Source: Dehalococcoidales bacterium
GTDB lineage: Bacteria; Chloroflexota; Dehalococcoidia; Dehalococcoidales; Fen-1064
NCBI GenBank assembly: GCA_030667735.1
Contig: DAOUVG010000121.1
Span: 1-5,521, forward strand
Length of the DNA stretch: 5,521 bases
Direction: 5' to 3'
The notes under the pieces were generated by a model. It worked only from the letters and a program-made list of their open reading frames with translations, made no database searches and had not been told where the DNA came from. Of this stretch, positions 1-5,379 are shown in pieces. The position numbers and the translations under genes were made by a program. The first letter of the stretch is position 1. Each line of letters starts with the position of its first letter.

Positions 1-130
1 CCTCTGACTGACGGAGCTCTTCTTTAATGTGTTCAAGCTCGGTTTGGGATGCCTCAAGCTTTGCCGTACGCAAGTACAGAGTCTCCAGTTCCCGGAGACG
101 ATAGTCTCCGGTTCTATCATTACCAGCCAT
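1..130 (-). CDS. N-terminus of probable sensor protein (coiled coil, PAS/kinase-like), partial
   Basis: The minus strand is open from an ATG at 130-128 to the left edge, giving 43 residues and no stop. The start reads MAGNDRTGDYRLRELETLYL. Residues about 11-43 are charged with heptad-like Leu/Ala spacing (LRELETL, KLEASQTELEHIKEELRQSE), which predicts a coiled coil. The closing ELRQSE is typical of the linker just before a PAS domain in bacterial sensor histidine kinases and PAS/GGDEF proteins. No signal peptide or membrane segment is seen in this part, so a cytoplasmic sensor is likely. A GGGAG lies 11 bases upstream of the ATG. The protein class is inferred from this short N-terminus only; the catalytic part is outside the window, and any other coiled-coil protein remains possible. 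Confidence 0.6.
   Translation of the reverse strand, partial: MAGNDRTGDYRLRELETLYLRTAKLEASQTELEHIKEELRQSE
92..111. repeat. Perfect 8-bp hairpin at the start of the sensor gene
   Basis: CCGGAGAC (92-99) and GTCTCCGG (104-111) are perfect inverted arms around a GATA loop. A second GTCTCC on the plus strand at 81-86 can compete for the same GGAGAC (94-99). The structure lies about 6-13 codons into the sensor reading frame, so it could affect early translation, or it could be a by-product of coding sequence. Confidence 0.4.
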
Positions 131-181
131 GAGTGCTATTACTCCCGACAGGGGTAGTAACAGCAATGCCGTCAGCCCGGA

Positions 182-196
182 CTGTCAGAGTAATAG
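182..196 (-). repeat. 15-bp motif CTATTACTCTGACAG, left inverted copy
   Basis: On the minus strand this reads CTATTACTCTGACAG, identical to plus-strand 5437-5451 at the other end of the window. A diverged plus-strand copy (CTATTACTCCCGACAG) is at 136-151, making a local inverted repeat around about 30 bases. The motif contains the TGACA core that is common in this region. Confidence 0.4.
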
Positions 197-228
197 TGCC
201 CGGGTCCTGTTCACCGGGAATCGAATGG

Positions 229-261
229 CACTGACAATGCACTGACAGGCCACTGACAATT
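229..261. repeat. Three 11-bp tandem repeats, CACTGACA core
   Basis: Three consecutive units read CACTGACAATG, CACTGACAGGC and CACTGACAATT. The first eight bases are identical in each, and the period is exactly 11 bp, about one helical turn. Such iterons place binding sites on one face of the helix and are typical of multimeric regulator binding. Inverted copies of the core (TGTCA at 284, 296 and 303) lie just to the right. The array falls in the predicted leader of the minus-strand sensor gene, downstream of the promoter-like sequence at 312-341. Confidence 0.65.
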
Positions 262-311
262 TAAGTGATATTACGGTAGCACTTGTCATGCAATTTGTCA
301 ACTGTCAAGTT

Positions 312-341
312 ATTATATGGGATGTGTCCTGACAATGTAAG
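312..341 (-). promoter_or_regulatory. Possible sigma70 promoter for the sensor gene
   Basis: On the minus strand, CTTACA (341-336, four of six matches to TTGACA) is followed after 18 bases by a perfect TATAAT (317-312). Transcription would start near 305 and run to the ATG at 130 through a leader of about 175 bases containing the TGACA repeat cluster. This is prediction from consensus matching only. Confidence 0.4.
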
Positions 342-384
342 GTCGATTACCTGGAAAATATTGTCAGATACCGGGGTATATATC

Positions 385-403
385 CACTGGTAATTTACCG
401 GTG
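385..403. promoter_or_regulatory. 19-bp near-perfect palindrome, possible operator
   Basis: The sequence CACTGGTAATTTACCGGTG is a palindrome with arms CACTGGTAA and TTACCGGTG, one mismatch and a single central base. This size and symmetry suit a dimeric regulator. No gene start is directly adjacent, so its target is unclear. Confidence 0.3.
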
Positions 404-514
404 TTGCGTGTGTAGAGAAGTGATGTGGCCGCTAATAGTCTCCACTGTGTATTATCACTGGGACAGGGATGTCCGTACTTTTCGAGAACAATTCCGAAAT
501 GTGGGACGCTGGAA

Positions 515-535
515 ACTGACACGGCGATTGTCAGT
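515..535. promoter_or_regulatory. Perfect inverted repeat ACTGACA-N7-TGTCAGT
   Basis: Seven-base arms ACTGACA (515-521) and TGTCAGT (529-535) face each other across a seven-base spacer. The arms contain the same TGACA core as the tandem repeats at 229-261. This is the most symmetric version of the motif in the window and could be the full two-half-site form of a binding site. Confidence 0.45.
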
Positions 536-634
536 GGAAATAACTTACACTGTTTGGTAGGCAGTTTACTGAGAAGGGAAGTTTGTCAGGACGGCCGACA
601 GATTAATCACCTGTTCTGTCAGTGGCTCTGACTG

Positions 635-1600
635 CTACCTGTAGCGGACCCGTGGGTCCAGAAAGGCATAGCTGAGGTCGGTCAGCAAAATGAGTACCAT
701 ACCGAATCCAGCCAGCAGAGTGTTTATTGCACTGACAAAAGGATAGTCTCTTCTATTGATGGCATCCAGGAAAAGGCGTCCCATACCAGGTAGACTGAAT
801 ATCTGTTCCATTATGACGGCACCGCCTATCATAATGGGTATCTGCCCGGATATCATGGTAATCACGGGAATCATGGCGTTCCTCATGGCGTGGCGAATGA
901 CGACTATGCGTTCTTTCAGCCCCTTTGCCCAGGCAGTCCGCACGTAGTCCTGACGCAGTACTTCAAGCATTGTGGTGCGCAACATCCTCATTGTCGTTGC
1001 CGACATCGACGTACCCATGAGTATTGCCGGAATGAGGAACTGTTCGAGGTTGGACATGGGGTCGTCGCCAAAAGGAATGTAACGCACTGGTGGTGACCAT
1101 CCCCACCATATGGATGGGAAGACCATAATCATAGTAGCCAACCAGAAGGCAGGCGTCGCCAGGTTAACAATGGCAAAAGTCCTTCCCACTACATCGCCCA
1201 TGGTGTCTTGACGTATCGCGGAATAGAGACCTATCGGGATGGCGATTATCTGTGAGATTAGAAATGAGAGAAGACCAAGCTCAAAGGTTATCGGTAGCCT
1301 GGCGATTATCTCGGGGAGTACGGGACGCTTTAACCATAGGGAATCTCCGAAATCACCACGCAGGAAAATACCCTTCATCCATGTCAGATATTGCTCATGC
1401 CACGGCATGTCCATTCCGAGCATTGCCTCGACTGCCGCGATGTCCATCTGCCCACCGGTCGATTCCCTTGACCCCATCTCGATAGCCATCATCTCCACCG
1501 CGCTGCCGGGAATGAGGCGTATGGTGAGGAATACCACTATGGTTACCAATAAAAGAGTGGGTATCATGAAAGCAATTCTTCGGATTATGTAGTTGCGCAT
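635..1600 (-). CDS. dppB: Peptide/nickel-type ABC transporter permease, DppB/OppB family
   Basis: This 321-residue inner-membrane protein would form half of the transmembrane channel of a peptide, nickel or opine ABC importer, moving substrate handed over by a periplasmic or lipid-anchored binding protein. It starts MRNYIIRRIAFMIPTLLLVT, the usual DppB opening. About six membrane segments are visible near residues 10-30, 101-127, 140-165, 186-208, 243-266 and 290-312. The cytoplasmic EAA-type loop that docks on the ATPase is at about 221-242 (RTAWAKGL, then RHAMRNA). IFSLPGMGRLF (267-277) and the C-terminal LDPRVRY are family signatures, and the length is normal. A GGAG six bases before the ATG supports the start. 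Unusually, it stands alone: the expected DppC partner should follow below 635 but does not, and no ATPase or binding protein is present. Substrate cannot be read from sequence. Confidence 0.93.
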   Translation of the reverse strand: MRNYIIRRIAFMIPTLLLVTIVVFLTIRLIPGSAVEMMAIEMGSRESTGGQMDIAAVEAMLGMDMPWHEQYLTWMKGIFLRGDFGDSLWLKRPVLPEIIARLPITFELGLLSFLISQIIAIPIGLYSAIRQDTMGDVVGRTFAIVNLATPAFWLATMIMVFPSIWWGWSPPVRYIPFGDDPMSNLEQFLIPAILMGTSMSATTMRMLRTTMLEVLRQDYVRTAWAKGLKERIVVIRHAMRNAMIPVITMISGQIPIMIGGAVIMEQIFSLPGMGRLFLDAINRRDYPFVSAINTLLAGFGMVLILLTDLSYAFLDPRVRYR

Positions 1601-1618
1601 TTTCTACTCCGGTTAGCT

Positions 1619-1624
1619 ATTATA
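1619..1624 (-). promoter_or_regulatory. -10-like TATAAT upstream of the permease
   Basis: A perfect TATAAT lies on the minus strand 18 bases upstream of the permease ATG. No acceptable -35 hexamer is found at 15-19 bases spacing, so an activator-dependent promoter or a chance match are both possible. If used, the mRNA leader would be very short. Confidence 0.3.
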
Positions 1625-1910
1625 TGGAAGTCTCTGTCTTGCGGCGTTTGCCTCCGGTTGCCAGGCATGGCATAATACCGCACTAAACCAGACTGGAAAC
1701 AGGGAAATACCAGTGCTGACAGACCTGCTCATGCGTTCAATATAGTATAGTACCTCGCATCGCTTGTGGCACTCATTTAACGCAGGAAACATTGGTTTAT
1801 TCTACATCATAATGCAGGCATTTATCAATATCGCGGGAGGGTGACCCGGGCGTCCGTTCCAGAGCTATTCGCTGCCCATCCGAACAGGCAAGCGGCAGTC
1901 CCCGGTTACT

Positions 1911-1939
1911 TTGCAATAGTTGTCTCTTTGCCACATAAT
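1911..1939 (+). promoter_or_regulatory. Possible sigma70 promoter for the HAD phosphatase gene
   Basis: TTGCAA (1911-1916) and CATAAT (1934-1939) are separated by exactly 17 bases, with four of six and five of six consensus matches. Transcription would begin near 1946, upstream of the GTG at 2009 but downstream of the alternative GTG at 1841. This supports the shorter protein. Confidence 0.45.
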
Positions 1940-1997
1940 GTCCGTGGCTGCTGGTGCTTACTGCGTGACCTATGCGTACTTAAGAGGGTGCTGTTCC

Positions 1998-2001
1998 GGA
2001 G
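1998..2001 (+). promoter_or_regulatory. Ribosome binding site deciding the HAD gene start
   Basis: GGAG is placed seven bases before the GTG at 2009, an ideal distance. The alternative GTG at 1841 has its GGGAGG (1835-1840) directly abutting the start codon, too close to work normally. Confidence 0.6.
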
Positions 2002-2008
2002 ATGGAAA

Positions 2009-2857
2009 GTGATAAACCTTCCCACATTTAATCGTATTCCCGGTGCGATTGCCGTTGACCTTGACGGGACCCTGCTAAACAGCCGGGCACAGCTATCCGA
2101 GCGAAACCGCATGGCTATAAAAGGGTGCGTAGCTCGTGGTATTCCCGTCGTTATTGCCACCTCTCGACCCATCCGGACGCTTCGCCGCCTGGTCGGTGAT
2201 GACCTGACAAACTTCTGCTCTCTGGTAGTTATGAATGGAACCGCTGCTCTGGCAGCACCTCCACTTTCCGGTGCGTTCCGGGAGGTGCTCCCGAAAGGGG
2301 TGGCCCGGGGCATTGTGGACCTGCTCGCGGGCATGGGACCGGAAGTGCGAGTGACGGTGGAAATCGAAGGCTGGGAGTTCGGTGCCAACTGGGCAGCCGA
2401 CGCAGAAACGCTCTGGCAGTTCAATGCGGCAACACCGGATATGGTCATGTCCGTAGACGAGGCTCTGACGAGAAACCCGTCCAGGATTGCCACCAGTCGT
2501 GGTGGGAGCGATGTCTCTGACCTGGCTGCGGAGGTCTCACGGCGATATGGAGATATTGTATCAGTGGTGCCGGCTAACGGGATGACGTTTCTCAATATCC
2601 TGAGTATTCGGGCATCAAAGTCCGGCGCTCTGCAACATCTCCTCCTGTCGAGGGAAATCGCAATGGATGATGTACTTGCCTTTGGCGATGATATTCCGGA
2701 TATTGATTTGCTGGCCTCATGTGGTACTGCGGTATCCATGGCTAATGCCGTTCCTGAGGTACTATCCCTTTGCAGATATTCCACTACCAGTAATGATGAC
2801 GACGGTGTGGCTGTGGTACTGGAACGAGTGCTGGCAATAAGCGGGCAGAAGCAATAA
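2009..2857 (+). CDS. Cof-type HAD-superfamily phosphatase (HAD-IIB)
   Basis: From the GTG at 2009 this is a 282-residue cytoplasmic phosphatase of the Cof/YidA group, which dephosphorylates small sugar phosphates and cofactor intermediates using an Asp nucleophile and Mg. Motif I is DLDGT (D17 nucleophile, D19 acid/base). N76-G77 is the family NG. Motif II is ATSRP (residues 50-54, Ser52), where relatives usually have TGR. Motif III Lys is K204 in RASKSGAL. Motif IV is GDDIPD (226-231), where Pro replaces the common Asn of GDxxND. The C-terminus follows the family pattern (VSMANAVPEVL, then SNDDDGVA). The C2-type cap lies between about 80 and 195. The frame is open back to a GTG at 1841, but those extra 56 residues are Cys/Arg-rich and not family-like. 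It appears monocistronic, ending in tandem TAA stops. The exact substrate is unknown. Confidence 0.88.
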   Translation: MINLPTFNRIPGAIAVDLDGTLLNSRAQLSERNRMAIKGCVARGIPVVIATSRPIRTLRRLVGDDLTNFCSLVVMNGTAALAAPPLSGAFREVLPKGVARGIVDLLAGMGPEVRVTVEIEGWEFGANWAADAETLWQFNAATPDMVMSVDEALTRNPSRIATSRGGSDVSDLAAEVSRRYGDIVSVVPANGMTFLNILSIRASKSGALQHLLLSREIAMDDVLAFGDDIPDIDLLASCGTAVSMANAVPEVLSLCRYSTTSNDDDGVAVVLERVLAISGQKQ

Positions 2858-2874
2858 TAAGGCCGGGGCAGCGA

Positions 2875-3036
2875 CTTTATGAATACCCTTCGGGTATTCT
2901 GTTTGACCTCGATGATACGCTTGCAACCTGCGGCGCTCCGGAGGAGGCCTGGCTGGCGGTATGCCGTGAGTCCCCGTCTCAGGTGAACATCGGGGTGCAG
3001 CGGATGCTTGTCGGCTATCGTAGCAGCCTGCTATAA
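2875..3036 (+). pseudogene. Remnant of a second HAD-superfamily hydrolase
   Basis: The plus-strand frame reads through YPSGILFDLDDTLATC and EEAWLAVCRES, then stops at TAA 3034-3036. GILFDLDDTL is an unmistakable HAD motif I (DxDxT), and the following acidic/aromatic helix resembles the cap start of subfamily IA phosphatases. The frame opens at about 2800, but no ATG, GTG or TTG codon precedes the motif, and everything beyond about 35 residues after it is missing (motifs II-IV absent). It is therefore a decayed N-terminal piece. It differs from the intact HAD gene upstream (DLDDT versus DLDGT), so it is not a simple duplicate of that gene. The dehalogenase promoter overlaps its end. Confidence 0.7.
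2881..2899 (+). terminator. Possible terminator hairpin after the HAD phosphatase gene
   Basis: GAATACCC and GGGTATTC form a perfect 8-bp stem with a TTC loop, 23 bases after the stop codon. The tail (TGTTTGACC) is only weakly U-rich. The stem also lies in the HAD remnant, so part of it may be former coding sequence. Confidence 0.4.
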
Positions 3037-3037
3037 T
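3008..3037 (+). promoter_or_regulatory. Sigma70-like promoter of the dehalogenase operon
   Basis: TTGTCG (3008-3013, four of six matches) and a perfect TATAAT (3032-3037) are 18 bases apart. Transcription would start near 3044, giving a leader of about 50 bases before the first dehalogenase gene. The -10 box overlaps the stop codon of the HAD remnant. Confidence 0.5.
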
Positions 3038-3083
3038 GGCGCTTACAGTTTGCCTGAGACACTATTATATTTCTCTTACCGGA

Positions 3084-3089
3084 AGGAGG
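3084..3089 (+). promoter_or_regulatory. Strong Shine-Dalgarno for the first dehalogenase
   Basis: AGGAGG, inside AAGGAGGT, is a full anti-16S match. It lies four bases before a GTG at 3094 and ten bases before an in-frame ATG at 3100. Neither spacing is ideal, so the start is uncertain by two residues. Confidence 0.75.
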
Positions 3090-3093
3090 TGGT

Positions 3094-4029
3094 GTGCGTA
3101 TGACCCGAAAACTGCTTGAAAGACCTGACTGGCTCAGAGCAATCTTTCCCTGGGAGCAGCATGCGATTACCGTGAACGGAAGGACCATGGCCTATGTGGA
3201 CGAGGGTGACCACGAAGCCCGGCCGGTCCTGCTCCTCCATGGAAATCCCGCCTGGGGCTTACTCTACCGTTATTTCATCCCGCCGCTGACCGAGGCCGGG
3301 TACCGGGTTATCGTGCCGGATTGGATTGGGGCGGGCTACTCGGACAAACCGCGGGTAGACAGCGCTCTCACGATGCCTCACCATATCGCCGACCTGGTAT
3401 CTCTCATGGACCAGCTGGGACTGCGGGGATTCGTCGTCGTGGGACAGGACTGGGGAGGCCCTCAGGGTGTCGGAGCCGCACTGCAACGTCGGGAACGGCT
3501 GGATGCAATGGTGCTGATGAATACCTGGCTGTTCACCGGCAATGTCGGCCGCTTCCATTCTTCGTCACGTCCCTGGACAACATGGCACGCGCCACTGATA
3601 GGCCAGTTCTTTATGAAGCGGCACAAGATACTGTCCCACGCCGGGCCATCACTCGTATCGCGGAGAGGTATGAGTGAGACTGAAGCCCGTGCCTATCACC
3701 ACATCTACGATGAGGCGGACTCGGACCACGTGGTCCTGACATGGCCGCGCACTATTCCGATGCGGGAAGGCGACCGTGGCTGGGAGCATATGCTCGCCAT
3801 CGAACGACGGTTACCGGAACTGGCACAGGTACCAACCCTCCTTATCTGGGCACCGGAGGACAATGTCTTTCCAATAGAGTACGCAAACCGACTGAAGGAG
3901 CTGCTGCCACATGCCGAAGGCCCGATAACGTTTGACAATGCGGCGCACTTCCTTCAGGATGACCGCGGCCCGGATATCGCCCGGAACATAGTCGAGTTCC
4001 TGGACAGGACGGTGGGGAGGTCATTATGA
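3094..4029 (+). CDS. Haloalkane dehalogenase-like alpha/beta hydrolase (subfamily III pattern)
   Basis: This 311-residue protein (309 if the ATG at 3100 is used) is a cytoplasmic alpha/beta hydrolase most like haloalkane dehalogenases, which cleave carbon-halogen bonds with water to give an alcohol and halide. HGNPAW (49-54) supplies the oxyanion region and the halide-binding Asn (N51). GQDWGG (117-122) holds the nucleophile D119 followed by halide-binding W120. WAPEDNVFP (252-260) gives a likely acid D256 after strand 7, and NAAHFLQDD (282-290) gives the catalytic H285. Asp-His-Asp with Asn-Trp is the subfamily III combination. The cap spans about 145-230, with W161 and W164 as possible extra halide ligands. 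GQDWGG rather than GHDWGG argues against an epoxide hydrolase, though that class and other C-X hydrolases remain possible. It is first in a two-gene operon, and its stop overlaps the next start (ATGA). Confidence 0.8.
   Translation: MRMTRKLLERPDWLRAIFPWEQHAITVNGRTMAYVDEGDHEARPVLLLHGNPAWGLLYRYFIPPLTEAGYRVIVPDWIGAGYSDKPRVDSALTMPHHIADLVSLMDQLGLRGFVVVGQDWGGPQGVGAALQRRERLDAMVLMNTWLFTGNVGRFHSSSRPWTTWHAPLIGQFFMKRHKILSHAGPSLVSRRGMSETEARAYHHIYDEADSDHVVLTWPRTIPMREGDRGWEHMLAIERRLPELAQVPTLLIWAPEDNVFPIEYANRLKELLPHAEGPITFDNAAHFLQDDRGPDIARNIVEFLDRTVGRSL
4015..4029 (+). promoter_or_regulatory. Shine-Dalgarno and ATGA translational coupling site
   Basis: GGGAGG (4015-4020) lies five bases before the second dehalogenase ATG (4026), inside the last codons of the first gene. 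ATGA (4026-4029) combines the start of one gene with the stop of the other, which normally couples their translation and fixes the start of the second gene, including its unusual extension. Confidence 0.8.
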
Positions 4030-5339
4030 AGTTCATTACGCCATCCGCTGAACAGTTGTCCTATCTCCGTGCCGACCCGTTACTGGTGGAGCAGGAGCTT
4101 GATGCCCGCCCGGAAGTTGCACAAGCACTGGAGAGAGTGACCGGTATCCGCGCGGGCAGGGTCTACTGGTGCTCGGAGCACGACCACCTCTATGCCCTGG
4201 AGTTGGGGGACCTCGGGAGGGGTTGGCCCTCGATAGCTACCGTCTTTGGTTTCTGGGACCGCTACGAGCCGCGTCCGCCGGAACACGAGATTGATTGTGA
4301 CCTGCTTGACTTCGGGGCGTGGGTGGCGGAAGTCACCGGGGGTATGGACCCTGCCGATATCAGGCTGGTGGCAGGGTTCGCTCAGCAGCAGACAGACCGG
4401 GTGCAATTGACCTGGCCCGACGGTTCGGTGCTGCGTACGCCGGAGGAGCGCTTTGCCAATCTGCCGGGTTATCCCTATGCGCCGCGCTACGTGGAGATGG
4501 AAGGGCTTAGAATGGCCTATGTGGAGGAAGGCTCCGGCGACCCGATACTGATGCTTCACGGTGAGCCGACCTGGGGGTATTTGTACCGACACATGATACC
4601 GGTTCTATCCGGGGCAAACCGTGTGATAGTGCCTGACCAGATAGGGTTTGGACGGTCCGATAAACCGGTTGCGGATAACGCATATAGCTACAGGGCATAC
4701 GTGCGCTGGATGCGGAAGTTCATCCTGGAACTGGACCTCAAACGAATAACGCTGGTCTGCCAGGACTGGGGAGGTCTGATTGGCCTGCGTGTTGTTTCTC
4801 AGATGCCCGAACGTTTCGCCCGGATTGTCCCGATGAACACCGGTATCCCCGATGGGGGCAGACCTGGTGGGACGTCCGCTGCGGAGACCGGAGGAATGGG
4901 AGGGGCCTTTATGACCTGGCGAAAACTTTCACAGCGACTGTCAGAGTTCGACCTGTCGGCAATGATGAAGCAGGCTGTTACCAACCGCGAATTGACCGAA
5001 GCCGAAGCAGCCGCCTACGGGGCACCTTTCCCTTCGGTGGAGTATCAGACAGCGGCTCTCCTCTGGCCTCGCCATGTGCCGATACGCCCGGACCATCCAG
5101 GGGCCTATGACAATCGTGTTGCCATCGAGGTACTGAGGACGCTTGAGCTACCGGTGCTCCTGCCCTGGGCGGAGGGAGACGCCATCACCAGGGCAGGAGA
5201 GAGTATGTTCCGAACTATTTTCCGCAACTGCGCTCCCCCGCTGCCCATCAGGAACGCAGGACACTTCATCCAGGAGGATGCCGGAGAAGAAGTCGCCGGG
5301 AATATCCGCAGGTGGATTCTGGAGACGCCGATACCATAG
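4026..5339 (+). CDS. Haloalkane dehalogenase (subfamily I, DhlA-like) with novel N-terminal extension
   Basis: The 437-residue product has a complete DhlA-type haloalkane dehalogenase at about 136-437, beginning with the family's own N-terminal pattern RTPEERFANLPGYPYAPRY (137-155). Key residues visible are HGEPTW (178-183), CQDWGG (245-250; nucleophile D247, halide-binding W248), cap tryptophan W298 in FMTWRK (second halide ligand by comparison with W175 of DhlA), TEAEAAAYGAPFP (324-336), acid D385 in EGDAIT, and H413 in AGHFIQED. Asp-His-Asp with Trp-Trp is the subfamily I set, so activity is plausible. Residues 1-135 are extra: usual family length is about 300. That region is unrecognised, mixed alpha/beta in character, with C49, H52 and H54 close together, and no signal peptide or membrane segment. 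A GGGAGG five bases before the ATG and the ATGA overlap support this start. An internal GTG at 4428 lacks a ribosome site. Confidence 0.9.
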   Translation: MKFITPSAEQLSYLRADPLLVEQELDARPEVAQALERVTGIRAGRVYWCSEHDHLYALELGDLGRGWPSIATVFGFWDRYEPRPPEHEIDCDLLDFGAWVAEVTGGMDPADIRLVAGFAQQQTDRVQLTWPDGSVLRTPEERFANLPGYPYAPRYVEMEGLRMAYVEEGSGDPILMLHGEPTWGYLYRHMIPVLSGANRVIVPDQIGFGRSDKPVADNAYSYRAYVRWMRKFILELDLKRITLVCQDWGGLIGLRVVSQMPERFARIVPMNTGIPDGGRPGGTSAAETGGMGGAFMTWRKLSQRLSEFDLSAMMKQAVTNRELTEAEAAAYGAPFPSVEYQTAALLWPRHVPIRPDHPGAYDNRVAIEVLRTLELPVLLPWAEGDAITRAGESMFRTIFRNCAPPLPIRNAGHFIQEDAGEEVAGNIRRWILETPIP

Positions 5340-5359
5340 ATAGAGAATATAATAAACTA

Positions 5360-5379
5360 CCCCACAGCTTGCTGTGGGG
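5360..5379. terminator. Hairpin after the dehalogenase operon
   Basis: CCCCACAG and CTGTGGGG pair perfectly around CTTG, 20 bases after the operon stop. The plus-strand tail (CATTAAATTAATA) is AT-rich but not a clean T run. On the minus strand the tail is TAGTTTATTATATT, more terminator-like, so the stem may also stop transcripts coming from the right. A palindromic repeat unit is the alternative reading. Confidence 0.5.

Larger units (their letters stand above)
131..634. other. Gene-free intergenic region rich in TGACA/TGTCA motifs
   Basis: About 500 bases separate the permease stop from the sensor start, and I find no convincing gene. The longest plus-strand frame (425-631, GTG start) has no clear Shine-Dalgarno and a composition unlike a protein. 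The region holds thirteen TGACA or TGTCA pentamers between 183 and 621, at 183, 232, 243, 254, 284, 296, 303, 330, 362, 517, 529, 584 and 617. Roughly one would be expected by chance. It is best read as regulatory DNA for the minus-strand sensor gene, or as the footprint of a small repeat family. Confidence 0.6.
1601..2008. other. Divergent intergenic region between permease and HAD gene
   Basis: About 400 bases lie between the two divergent starts if the HAD gene begins at 2009. The left part carries a TATAAT for the permease on the minus strand and the right part a promoter-like pair for the HAD gene. The middle (about 1640-1900) holds no gene I can support. One frame continues upstream of 2009 to a GTG at 1841, but that stretch does not resemble the protein family. 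Confidence 0.5.

Noticed and set aside
229..366. CRISPR array or plasmid iteron origin
   Set aside because: The repeat units are only 11 bp with no spacers, too short for CRISPR. There is no Rep gene or AT-rich DnaA-box region to support an origin.
425..631. 68-codon plus-strand frame in the left intergenic region
   Set aside because: It has a GTG start without a convincing Shine-Dalgarno, Cys-rich composition with no family resemblance, and it overlaps the TGACA motif cluster.
1906..2784. 292-codon minus-strand frame opposite the HAD gene
   Set aside because: It mirrors the clearly real HAD phosphatase, is rich in Ser/Arg/Thr as expected of an antisense shadow, and shows no motif.
3094..4029. 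Epoxide hydrolase or fluoroacetate dehalogenase identity for the first hydrolase
   Set aside because: The nucleophile motif is GQDWGG rather than the GHDWG of epoxide hydrolases or the HDRG of fluoroacetate dehalogenases, and the HGNP Asn and the Trp after the nucleophile fit a haloalkane dehalogenase better. The call is not certain.
4080..4592. 170-codon minus-strand frame opposite the dehalogenase N-terminal region
   Set aside because: The sense strand is in a coupled operon and runs on without a break into conserved dehalogenase sequence. The antisense product has no recognisable feature.
4428..5339. Separate dehalogenase starting at the internal GTG 4428
   Set aside because: There is no Shine-Dalgarno before this GTG, whereas the ATG at 4026 has a strong one and an ATGA overlap with the preceding gene.
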